This document shows, in pieces, positions 42,284-50,156 of a stretch of 64,000 bases of DNA. Numbering within the stretch: the first letter of the stretch is position 1; every line of letters begins with the position of its first letter. Both the position numbers and the translations under genes were made by a program. The DNA comes from Actinoplanes campanulatus (lineage in GTDB: Bacteria > Actinomycetota > Actinomycetes > Mycobacteriales > Micromonosporaceae): the NCBI RefSeq assembly GCF_014647795.1, contig NZ_BMPW01000021.1, positions 124,001 through 188,000 of the forward strand, read 5' to 3'. The notes under the pieces were generated by a model that saw only the letters and a list, made by a program, of their open reading frames with translations, was not told the DNA's origin and ran no database searches.

Positions 42284-43011
42284 GTGCCGCCCTGATCACC
42301 GGGGCGTCGCGCGGAATCGGCCGGGCCACCGCGCACCGCCTCGCCGAACGGGGATACGACCTGGTCCTGCACGGCCACCACGAGGCCGGCGTCTCCGACA
42401 CTGCCGCCGAACTGGCCGGGAAGTTCGGGGTAACGGTCGTGCACGCGGCCGGCGACATCGCCGACCCGGCCACCAGCAGGGCCCTGGCCCGGCTGGCCTT
42501 CGAGACGTTCAAGCGGCTGGACGCCCTGGTCGTCAACGCCGGGACACACGCCGCCGGCATGCTCGGCATGACCGCGGACGACACCATCGAGCGGCTCTTC
42601 GCGGTGAACGCGGCCGGCGCGGCCCACACCCTCCAGAATGCGGTCCGGTTGCTGGCCCGCGGCGAGAACCCGGCCGCGGTGCTGACCGCCTCGATCACCG
42701 GCACCCAGGGGGCGGCCGGGCAGGCCGTCTACGCCGCTTCCAAGGCCGCCGTAGCCGGGCTCACCAGATCCGCCGCCAAGGAACTCGGGCCGCGCGGCAT
42801 CCGGGTCAACGCGGTGGCGCCCGGGTTCATCGCCACCGACATGCTGGACAGCCTGGACGAGGCCGGCCGCGCCGAACGGATCGCGAACACCGCCCTCGGC
42901 CGGCTCGGCGTCGCCGAGGAGGTGGCCGACGTGATCGCCTTCCTCCTCTCCGAGCAGGCCCGGTTCGTCACCGGTCAGGTCATCGGGGTCGACGGAGGTC
43001 TGACGCTGTGA
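42280..43011 (+). CDS. short-chain dehydrogenase, FabG/3-oxoacyl-ACP reductase type
   Basis: A 243-residue classical SDR: TGASRGIGRATAHRL cofactor loop, VVNAGTHAAG, catalytic Ser/Tyr/Lys in SITGTQGAAGQAVYAASKAAV, and the C-terminal VTGQVIGVDGG. Reduction of a 3-oxoacyl or related ACP-bound group is expected. GTG 42280 lies in the ACP stop (GTGA). Confidence 0.92.
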   Translation: MSAALITGASRGIGRATAHRLAERGYDLVLHGHHEAGVSDTAAELAGKFGVTVVHAAGDIADPATSRALARLAFETFKRLDALVVNAGTHAAGMLGMTADDTIERLFAVNAAGAAHTLQNAVRLLARGENPAAVLTASITGTQGAAGQAVYAASKAAVAGLTRSAAKELGPRGIRVNAVAPGFIATDMLDSLDEAGRAERIANTALGRLGVAEEVADVIAFLLSEQARFVTGQVIGVDGGLTL

Positions 43012-44228
43012 ACCTGCTCCACCCCGACGCCCGGGTCGTCGACGCGGCCACCGGCGAGATGCTGACCCCGGCCATGATCGACGTTGCTCTGCCCCCCGGC
43101 GAACGCGGGCCTCTGTTCATGGGCATGCCGACGACGGTTCCGGCGGTCGCCCGCTACCTGGCGGCGCTGCGGCTGGGCCGGCCGGTCCTGCTGCTCGACC
43201 CGGAGACCGACCAGACCTCGCTGCGCGCCCGGTACACCACCACCGACGTGCACCCGGACCTGGCGCTGCTGCTCACCACCAGCGGATCCACCGGCGACCC
43301 GAAACTCGTCCGGCTCTCCCGCTCAGCGGTGCTGGCCAACGCCGAACAGGTCGCCGAGAGCCTCGGCGTCACCGGGGACGACGTCGCGATCACCACGCTG
43401 CCGCTGTTCTATTCGTACGGGCTGTCGGTGCTGCACTCGCACCTGCTGCGCGGGGCGACCGTGGTGCTGGACCGTACCGGGATCATGCGGAAGGACTTCT
43501 GGACCGCGGTGGACGAGCACCGGGTCACCTCGATGGCGTTCGTCCCGTCCCAGTACGAGATGCTGCGGCGACTGCGTTTCGACCCGGCGAAGCACCCATT
43601 CGTGCGTACCCTCACACAGGCCGGTGGCCGGTTGCGGACCGACCTGGTCTCCGATTTCGCGGGCCGGATGGAGGCCGCCGGCGGGCGGATGTTCGTCATG
43701 TACGGCCAGACCGAGGCCGCGCCGCGGATGGCCTGTCTGCCACCGTCGCACCTGGCCGGGAAGCTCGGCTCGGTCGGCCGGGCGATGCCCGGCGGGGCCT
43801 TCACCATCGAGGACGGCGAGGTCGTCTACCGCGGGCCCAACGTCATGATGGGGTACGCGGAGACCGCCGCCGATCTGGCCCGGGGCGACGACCAGGGCGG
43901 CGTCCTGCGTACCGGGGATCTGGGCCGTCTCGACGACGAGGGTTTCCTGTACCTCACCGGCCGGCTCAAGCGGATGGGCAAGGTCTTCGGCGTCCGGATC
44001 AATCTGGACGACGTGGAGCGGCAGTTCCCGGTCGCGGCCGTGGCCGGTGACGACCGGATCCACGTCTTCGCCGAGGGGCTCTCCGCGGACGAGGTCCGGG
44101 CGCTGCGCACCAAGATCGCCGAGTGGCTCGGAGCGCACTTCACCGGCGTCGACGTGCGCACGATCGAGGTGCTGCCGCTGCTGCCCAACGGCAAGACCGA
44201 CTACCGGGCGCTGGAGGCGTCGCTGTGA
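43008..44228 (+). CDS. short acyl-adenylating enzyme (AMP-binding)
   Basis: A 406-residue ANL ligase, shorter than the usual 500+. Motifs: TTSGSTGDPKLVRLS (P-loop), YGQTEAAPRM, GDLGRLDDEGFLYLTGRLKRMGKVFGVRI, and the C-terminal Lys in LPNGKTDYRAL. It should activate a carboxylic acid as acyl-AMP and load it on the adjacent ACP (or CoA). GTG 43008 overlaps the SDR stop (GTGA). Specificity unknown. Confidence 0.9.
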   Translation: MNLLHPDARVVDAATGEMLTPAMIDVALPPGERGPLFMGMPTTVPAVARYLAALRLGRPVLLLDPETDQTSLRARYTTTDVHPDLALLLTTSGSTGDPKLVRLSRSAVLANAEQVAESLGVTGDDVAITTLPLFYSYGLSVLHSHLLRGATVVLDRTGIMRKDFWTAVDEHRVTSMAFVPSQYEMLRRLRFDPAKHPFVRTLTQAGGRLRTDLVSDFAGRMEAAGGRMFVMYGQTEAAPRMACLPPSHLAGKLGSVGRAMPGGAFTIEDGEVVYRGPNVMMGYAETAADLARGDDQGGVLRTGDLGRLDDEGFLYLTGRLKRMGKVFGVRINLDDVERQFPVAAVAGDDRIHVFAEGLSADEVRALRTKIAEWLGAHFTGVDVRTIEVLPLLPNGKTDYRALEASL

Positions 44229-45259
44229 GTGTCTTCACCCTGCCGCAATCCGAGCGCGAGCCGCTGCTGCTCAAGAGCTTGTCCGATCTGGTCGGGCATC
44301 ATCGCCGGAACTGCGCCGAGTATGACCGGATCCTGGCGGCCAGCGGCTTTTCGTCCGCCGCTTCGGTGGCTGATCTTCCCTGGCTGCCGGTTCGGCTCTT
44401 CAAGACCCTGGAGCTGAAGAGCATCCCGGACGACGAGGTCTTCAAGGTGCTCACCTCCAGCGGGACCACGGGAGACGTCAGCCGGATCTATCTGGACAAG
44501 GCCGCTGCCGCGGCCCAGACCCGGCAGCTCGGCGCCACCCTGCAGACCGTGCTCGGCCCGAAACGCCTGCCGATGCTGATCGTCGACACCAGATCGATCC
44601 TCAAGGACCGTCGCTCGTTCAGCGCCCGTGGCGCCGGCGTGCTCGGCATGGCCACCTTCGGACGTGACCACGTCTGGGCGCTCGACGAGGAGGGCGCGGT
44701 CGACGTGGAGGGCATCCGCGGTTTCCTCGCCCGTCACGGTGACCAGCCGTTCCTGATCTTCGGGTTCACCTACCTGGTCTGGCTGCACCTCTATGAGACC
44801 GCGCGGGCGCACGGCCTGGACCTGGGCAACGGTATACTGATCCACTCCGGTGGATGGAAGAAGCTGATCGATCAGGCCGTCTCTCCGGAGGAGTTCCGCG
44901 AAAGGCTGGGCCGGGCCGGACTCACCCGGATCCACAACTTCTACGGCATGGTCGAGCAGATCGGGACGATCTTTCTTGAAGGCCCGGACGGTGGTTCGCT
45001 GTATTGCCCCGACTTCGCGGACGTCGTGGTTCGTGACCCGGAGACCTGGGCGGAGCTCCCGCCCGGTGAACCGGGCCTCCTGGAGGTCGTGAGCACCCTG
45101 CCCACGTCGTACCCGGGGCACGTGCTGCTCACCGAGGACCTCGGCGTGGTGCACGGCATCGACGACGGCGTCTGGCCCGGCAAGCGGTTCTCGGTGCTCG
45201 GCCGGCTGCCGCGCGCCGAGGCCCGGGGCTGCTCGGACACGTATCGGAGCGCGGCATGA
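44225..45259 (+). CDS. LuxE-like acyl-protein synthetase
   Basis: A 344-residue protein of the LuxE family (PF04443-type), which activates fatty acids with ATP and passes the acyl group to a reductase. Visible are LTSSGTTGDVSRIYLDK, FGFTYLVWLHLYE, HSGGWKKL, and the C-terminal HNFYGMVEQIGTIF. GTG 44225 overlaps the ligase stop. Its partner LuxC follows directly. No luciferase (LuxAB) is near, so light production is not suggested. Confidence 0.9.
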   Translation: MSVFTLPQSEREPLLLKSLSDLVGHHRRNCAEYDRILAASGFSSAASVADLPWLPVRLFKTLELKSIPDDEVFKVLTSSGTTGDVSRIYLDKAAAAAQTRQLGATLQTVLGPKRLPMLIVDTRSILKDRRSFSARGAGVLGMATFGRDHVWALDEEGAVDVEGIRGFLARHGDQPFLIFGFTYLVWLHLYETARAHGLDLGNGILIHSGGWKKLIDQAVSPEEFRERLGRAGLTRIHNFYGMVEQIGTIFLEGPDGGSLYCPDFADVVVRDPETWAELPPGEPGLLEVVSTLPTSYPGHVLLTEDLGVVHGIDDGVWPGKRFSVLGRLPRAEARGCSDTYRSAA

Positions 45260-46437
45260 GGTTCAGGTTCGGGGCCGAGAGCGACCTCACCGCCCCCTCG
45301 GAGGACCGGCTCACCGTCGGCGACCCGCGCGTCGTCGACTTCCTCGCGGCGCTCGCCCGGCGGCTGCTCGCCCCGGCCGTGGCCCGCCGCTTCCCGGAGC
45401 TGGGGTCGCTCGGCTACTTCCTGCGCCCGGCCGAGCTGACCCGCGCGGTCGCCGCCATGCAGCGCACGGACGCCCTGGTCTTCCCCCGGGGCAACGTCTT
45501 CCATCTGCCCCCGGCCAACGTGGACACCATCTTCGTCTACTCGTGGGCGCTGTCGGCGCTGGCCGGCAACCACAACGTGGTCCGGATCTCGTCGCGCTCG
45601 GCGGGCGCGGCCGAGGCCATCCTGGAGGCGCTCAACGCGGTCGACGGCGATCCGGTGATCGGGCGGACCCAGCGGATGGTCACCTACGGGTACGACGACG
45701 CGGTCACGGCCGCCCTCAGCCGGTGGTGCGACCTGCGGGTCATCTGGGGCGGGGACGCCGCGGTGGACACCATCCGCCGGCACCCGCTGCGGCCGTCGGC
45801 GCGGGACCTCACCTTCCCGGACCGGACGTCCTGGGCGGTGCTGTCGGTGCCCGGCTGGCGGGCCGCCGACCCGGCCGCCCGGCGGGCCGCGGTGACCGGG
45901 TTCGCCAACGACGCGTACTGGTTCGACCAGGCGGCCTGTTCGTCGCCGCGGACCGTGTTCCTGGTCGGCGACGGGGATCCGGCCCAGGTCCGGGCCGAGT
46001 TCCTGGAGCTGCTGCTCGACGCGGTGGGCAGGCGCGGCTGGACGGTCGACGCGGCGATGGCGGTGGAGAAGCGGGTCAACGCGTACGGGCTGGCCGCCAC
46101 CGGCGCCGCCACCGAACTGGACCTCTCGGACAACCGGGTGACCGCGGTGACCCTGGTCGGCGCCGAGCGGGCACCCCGGCGCTGGATCGGCGCGGGCGCG
46201 TTCCCGTTCGCCCGGGTGGACTCGCTGTCCGACCTGGTGCCGGCGATGAACCGGCAGGACCAGACGGTCAGCCACTTCGGGTTCACCCCGGCCGAGCTGC
46301 ACGCCTTCGCGGCCGAGCTGGGCGGCCGTGGGGTGGACCGGATCGTGCCCTTCGGGTCGGCCCTGACCTTCGGCGCCGTCTGGGACGGTTACCACCTGCC
46401 GAGCGAGTTCACCCGGCTCACCGTGGTCCAGTCGTAA
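45256..46437 (+). CDS. LuxC-like acyl-CoA/acyl-protein reductase
   Basis: A 393-residue LuxC-family (PF05893) aldehyde-dehydrogenase-fold reductase giving an aldehyde from an activated acyl group with NADPH. Visible are LPPANVDTIFVYSWALSALAGN, RISSRSAGAA, and the likely catalytic Cys in WFDQAACSSPRTVF (about residue 230). ATG 45256 overlaps the LuxE stop (ATGA). Last gene of the cassette. Confidence 0.9.
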   Translation: MRFRFGAESDLTAPSEDRLTVGDPRVVDFLAALARRLLAPAVARRFPELGSLGYFLRPAELTRAVAAMQRTDALVFPRGNVFHLPPANVDTIFVYSWALSALAGNHNVVRISSRSAGAAEAILEALNAVDGDPVIGRTQRMVTYGYDDAVTAALSRWCDLRVIWGGDAAVDTIRRHPLRPSARDLTFPDRTSWAVLSVPGWRAADPAARRAAVTGFANDAYWFDQAACSSPRTVFLVGDGDPAQVRAEFLELLLDAVGRRGWTVDAAMAVEKRVNAYGLAATGAATELDLSDNRVTAVTLVGAERAPRRWIGAGAFPFARVDSLSDLVPAMNRQDQTVSHFGFTPAELHAFAAELGGRGVDRIVPFGSALTFGAVWDGYHLPSEFTRLTVVQS

Positions 46438-46479
46438 GGTCGTTGATCGACGTTGCGCCGGGGGCGTACCGTCGCGGCC

Positions 46480-48042
46480 ATGTCCAAGATTATCAATGGC
46501 CGGCTGACCGGGGCGCTGGCCGTGAGCACGGCCGTTCTGGTCGGTATCGCCGGGAGTGTCACGCCCGCGTCCGCGGCGGTCAGCGCCACTCCCGGCTCGG
46601 CGGGCCTCGGCGACCGGCTCTACCCCCTGCTCGGTAACGGCGGCTACGACGTCACCAACTACAACCTGCGGCTCAACCACCCGGCGAAGAACCCGGCGCA
46701 GACCGTCAACGGCAGCGTCACGATCAGCGCGGTGGCCACCCAGAACCTGTCCCGGTTCAACCTCGACTTCGCCGGCAACAGCGTCGGCTCGGTCTACGTG
46801 AACGGCAAGGCGGCCACGTTCAGCCGGTCCGGGGAGGAACTGGTCATCACGCCGTCGGCGTACCTGCCGAAGAACAAGGGCTTCTGGGTCACCGTCAACA
46901 ACTTCACCGCCACCCCGGTCTCGGCCACCGGCGACGCGCCGGAGGGCTTCATCGCGACCAAGGACGGCACGGTGCTCGCCGGCCAGCCGGACACGTCGCA
47001 CAACCTCTTCCCGAGCAACGACCACCCGCGGGACAAGGCCACCTACACCATCTCGGTGACCGTCCCGTCCGGCTGGAGGGGCGTGGCCAGCGGCCGCCAC
47101 CTCAAGACCACCACCGCCGGCGGCCGTACCACCTCGGTCTACCGTGAGGCCAAGCCGATGGCCAGCGAACTCGCCCAGATCGTGGCCGGTGACTTCGTGG
47201 TCTACAACCGCAAGGCCGTCGGCGGCGTGCAGATCCGCGACGTGGTCCCGCGCCGCCTGTCGAGCAAACTGCTCGCCAAGGCCAAGGTCGAGCGTGCCCA
47301 GCTGACCTACATGACGAAGAAGGTCGGAAAGTACCCGTTCGAGAACTACGGGTCGCTGGTCATCGACGCGGACCTCGGTTTCGCGCTGGAGACCCAGACC
47401 CTCTCGCTCTACGACACCGGCCTGTTCGGCGCACCGGCCTACATCCTGAACCCGATCATGGTGCACGAGCTGGCGCACCAGTGGTTCGGCGACAGCGTGG
47501 CCCCGAAGTCGTGGAGCGACGTGTGGCAGAACGAGGGCCACGCCACCTGGTACGAGCTGCTCTACGCCGCCGACACGAAGACCTTCAAGAAGTACACCGG
47601 CTTCGCCAACCCGGACGCCTACTTCAAGTCCGTCTACCAGGCCAGCGACATGCTGCGCGCGCAGTACGGCCCGGTCGCCCGCCCGAAGGGCTCGGCGTCG
47701 GTCTGGGACGTCTTCAACCCCAACGTGTACGCCGGTGGCGCGCTCGTCCTCTACGCCCTCAAGCAGAAGATCGGCGCCAAGAAGTTCGCCAAGCTCGAGC
47801 GTGAGTGGGTCAGCAAGTACCGCGGCAAGTCGGCCTCGACGCAGGACTTCATCGCCCTCGCCTCGAAGGTTTCCGGCCAGAACCTCAAGCCGTTCCTGAC
47901 CCGCTGGCTGTACGGCAAGAAGACCCCGGCCATGCCCGGTCACAGCAGCTGGAAGGTGTCGTCGGCCTCGGCGGCGTCCACCGCGGCCGCCGCGGACACG
48001 TTCATCGTGCCGCTGCGCCAGCACATGGCGGACCACCACTGA
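46480..48042 (+). CDS. secreted M1-family metallopeptidase
   Basis: A 520-residue exported zinc peptidase: signal peptide (about 1-35), beta-domain, then the catalytic domain with MVHELAHQWFGDSV (HExxH) and the third ligand Glu in QNEGHATWYEL. In place of the usual GxMEN exopeptidase motif it has GFALETQT, so classical aminopeptidase action is not assured. It lacks the large C-terminal domain of PepN. TACCGT lies 7 nt before ATG 46480 (leaderless). Unrelated by function to the Pse genes around it. Confidence 0.9.
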   Translation: MSKIINGRLTGALAVSTAVLVGIAGSVTPASAAVSATPGSAGLGDRLYPLLGNGGYDVTNYNLRLNHPAKNPAQTVNGSVTISAVATQNLSRFNLDFAGNSVGSVYVNGKAATFSRSGEELVITPSAYLPKNKGFWVTVNNFTATPVSATGDAPEGFIATKDGTVLAGQPDTSHNLFPSNDHPRDKATYTISVTVPSGWRGVASGRHLKTTTAGGRTTSVYREAKPMASELAQIVAGDFVVYNRKAVGGVQIRDVVPRRLSSKLLAKAKVERAQLTYMTKKVGKYPFENYGSLVIDADLGFALETQTLSLYDTGLFGAPAYILNPIMVHELAHQWFGDSVAPKSWSDVWQNEGHATWYELLYAADTKTFKKYTGFANPDAYFKSVYQASDMLRAQYGPVARPKGSASVWDVFNPNVYAGGALVLYALKQKIGAKKFAKLEREWVSKYRGKSASTQDFIALASKVSGQNLKPFLTRWLYGKKTPAMPGHSSWKVSSASAASTAAAADTFIVPLRQHMADHH

Positions 48043-48110
48043 GAACAGGTCGGGTTATCCCTACCTTCTGATCGGTGGTCAACGGGATCGCACGGGCGGG
48101 CGCCGGTGCC

Positions 48111-48116
48111 TAGCGT
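48111..48116 (+). promoter_or_regulatory. -10 box of a likely leaderless promoter
   Basis: TAGCGT 7 nt before ATG 48124 of the histidine kinase gene. No Shine-Dalgarno. Confidence 0.5.
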
Positions 48117-48123
48117 CTAGGGC

Positions 48124-49428
48124 ATGACGACCACAGACGCGGGGCCGGCGCCCGCTCCCCATCCCACCCGGCGGTTCCTGCGCCAGTTGGGGATCGACAC
48201 CCAGTACGTGCTGGTCGGATTCCCGCTCGGCCTGATCGCTCTCGTCGTCGGCATCACCGGCTTCGCTCTCGGCACCGGCCTGGTGGTCATCTGGGTCGGC
48301 CTGCCGATCATGGTCGGCACACTGATGTTCGCCCGCGGGTTCGCCATCACCGAGCGGGCCCGGATCGCTCCGGTGCTGGGCCGGAGCATTCCGCAGCCGA
48401 CCTACAAGCGGGTCCGCGGCCAGGGGCTGCTGCGCCGGACCTTCGGCCCGCTCGCCGACGGGCAGTCCTGGCTCGACCTGGTGCACGCGATCTTCCGTTT
48501 CATCCCGAGCACCCTGGCGTTCTGCTTCGTCATCACCTGGTGGGCGGCCGCCCTCGCCGGGCTCACCTACCCGCTGTGGGACTGGGCCCTGCCGCACCCG
48601 CCGGACAACTACGAGCTGCACGAGCTTCTCGGCTTCGACGACAGCATGGGCACCCGGATCCTCTTCAACGTGAGCATCGGCATGTTCTTCGCCGGCACCC
48701 TGTACTGGGTGGTCCGCGCCGCCGCGCTGATGGAGGCGCACTTCGCCCGCGGCCTGCTGATCGGCGCCTGGGAGCTGCGCCGGCAGGTGGCCGCCGCCGA
48801 GGAGGCCCGCGACGTGGCGCAGCGGCAGAAGGCGGCGGCCGTCTCGGCCGAGGCGGTGGCGCTGCGCAGGCTGGAGCGCGACATCCACGACGGCCCGCAG
48901 CAGCGCCTGGTCCGCCTCGCCATGGACCTGGGCCGGGCCGAGCAGCAGTTCGCTGACGACCCGGAGCGGGCCCGCGCCATCGTGGCCGAGGCCCTGACCC
49001 AGACCCGGGAGACGCTCGACGAGCTGCGTGCCCTGTCCCGCGGCATCGCCCCGCCGATCCTGGTGGACCGGGGCCTGCGGGCGGCGCTGACCGCGCTGGC
49101 CAGCCGGTGCACCGTCCCGGTGGACCTGGACGCGCCCCCGATCGACCGGCTCGACCCGGCCGTCGAGTCCACCGCCTACTTCGTGGTGGCCGAGGCGCTC
49201 ACCAACGTCGCCAAGCACAGTCACGCCAACGAGGTGCAGGTCAGCGTGCAGCGGATCGCCACCGGCCTGATCGTCACGGTCAGCGACGACGGCGTGGGCG
49301 GGGCGAGCCTGGCCAAGGGGCACGGCCTGGCCGGGCTGGACGACCGGGTCCGGGCCGCCGGGGGAGTGCTGGCGGTGGACAGCCCGGAGGGTGCGGGCAC
49401 ACGGCTCACGGCGGCCCTGCCGATCTGA
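48124..49428 (+). CDS. NarL-type two-component sensor histidine kinase
   Basis: A 434-residue kinase with an N-terminal sensor having four membrane segments (pairs near residues 30-70 and 130-200), followed by a HisKA_3 dimerisation domain (LERDIHDGPQQRLVRLAMDLG, phospho-His about 258) and a GHKL ATPase (ALTNVAKHSHANEV, VSDDGVGGA). Signal unknown. The response-regulator gene starts 12 bp downstream. Confidence 0.92.
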   Translation: MTTTDAGPAPAPHPTRRFLRQLGIDTQYVLVGFPLGLIALVVGITGFALGTGLVVIWVGLPIMVGTLMFARGFAITERARIAPVLGRSIPQPTYKRVRGQGLLRRTFGPLADGQSWLDLVHAIFRFIPSTLAFCFVITWWAAALAGLTYPLWDWALPHPPDNYELHELLGFDDSMGTRILFNVSIGMFFAGTLYWVVRAAALMEAHFARGLLIGAWELRRQVAAAEEARDVAQRQKAAAVSAEAVALRRLERDIHDGPQQRLVRLAMDLGRAEQQFADDPERARAIVAEALTQTRETLDELRALSRGIAPPILVDRGLRAALTALASRCTVPVDLDAPPIDRLDPAVESTAYFVVAEALTNVAKHSHANEVQVSVQRIATGLIVTVSDDGVGGASLAKGHGLAGLDDRVRAAGGVLAVDSPEGAGTRLTAALPI

Positions 49429-49440
49429 CAGCATGGCGGC

Positions 49441-50085
49441 ATGCGTGTGGTGATTGCCGACGATGCCGTGCTGTTGCGTGAGGGCCTGATCCGCCTCGTC
49501 GAGGAGAACGGTCACACCGTCGTCTCGGCCGTCGGCGACGGGCCCTCCCTGGTCGAGGCGATCAAGGAACACCGTCCGGACGTCTCCATCGTGGATGTCC
49601 GGATGCCGCCGTCGCACACCGACGAGGGGCTGCGCGCCTCCGTCGAGGCCCGGACCGCGGTGCCGGGCAGCCCGATCCTCGTGCTCTCGCAGTACGTCGA
49701 GGTCTCGTACGCCGACGATCTTCTGGCCGACCGCCGTGGCGCGGTCGGCTATCTGCTGAAGGACCGGGTCGCCCTGGTGGGCGACTTCCTCGACGCCCTG
49801 GGCCGGGTGGCCGACGGCGGCACCGTGCTGGACCCGGAGGTGGTGGCCCAGCTGCTGGTGCGGCGCCGGCGCGACGACCCGATGCGCAGCCTCACCCCGC
49901 GCGAGCGTGAGGTGCTGGGCCGGATGGCCGAGGGCATGTCGAACACCGCGATCGCCCGCGCGCTGGTGGTCACCGACGGCGCGGTGGAGAAGCACGTCCG
50001 CAACATCTTCACGAAGCTGGGCCTGCATCAGGACGAGGAGCAGCACCGGAGGGTCCTGGCGGTGCTGGCCTACCTCCAGGCGTAG
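49441..50085 (+). CDS. NarL/LuxR-type response regulator
   Basis: A 214-residue regulator. Receiver phospho-Asp in DVSIVDVRMPP (about residue 52), Lys in YLLKDRV, C-terminal HTH LTPREREVLGRMAEGMSNTAIARAL...VEKHVRNIFTKLGL. Pairs with the kinase just upstream. The MMPL gene follows at 72 bp and is a plausible target. Confidence 0.92.
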   Translation: MRVVIADDAVLLREGLIRLVEENGHTVVSAVGDGPSLVEAIKEHRPDVSIVDVRMPPSHTDEGLRASVEARTAVPGSPILVLSQYVEVSYADDLLADRRGAVGYLLKDRVALVGDFLDALGRVADGGTVLDPEVVAQLLVRRRRDDPMRSLTPREREVLGRMAEGMSNTAIARALVVTDGAVEKHVRNIFTKLGLHQDEEQHRRVLAVLAYLQA

Positions 50086-50143
50086 GGCTAGCCCTACCCC
50101 GGATCCGGGTGGCCGCCATATCGTTCGGCCACTTCGGAGTCCA

Positions 50144-50149
50144 TAGCGT
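50144..50149 (+). promoter_or_regulatory. -10 box of a likely leaderless promoter
   Basis: TAGCGT 7 nt before ATG 50157, identical in sequence and spacing to the site at 48111. Confidence 0.5.
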
Positions 50150-50156
50150 CTTCTCC

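Noticed and set aside
42041-44228. Polyketide or NRPS fragment
   Set aside because: ACP, SDR and adenylating enzyme are separate small proteins; no ketosynthase, acyltransferase or condensation domain is found.
42041-46437. Bioluminescence (lux) operon
   Set aside because: LuxC- and LuxE-like genes are present, but LuxA, LuxB and LuxD are not, and the ACP, SDR and ligase do not belong to lux operons.
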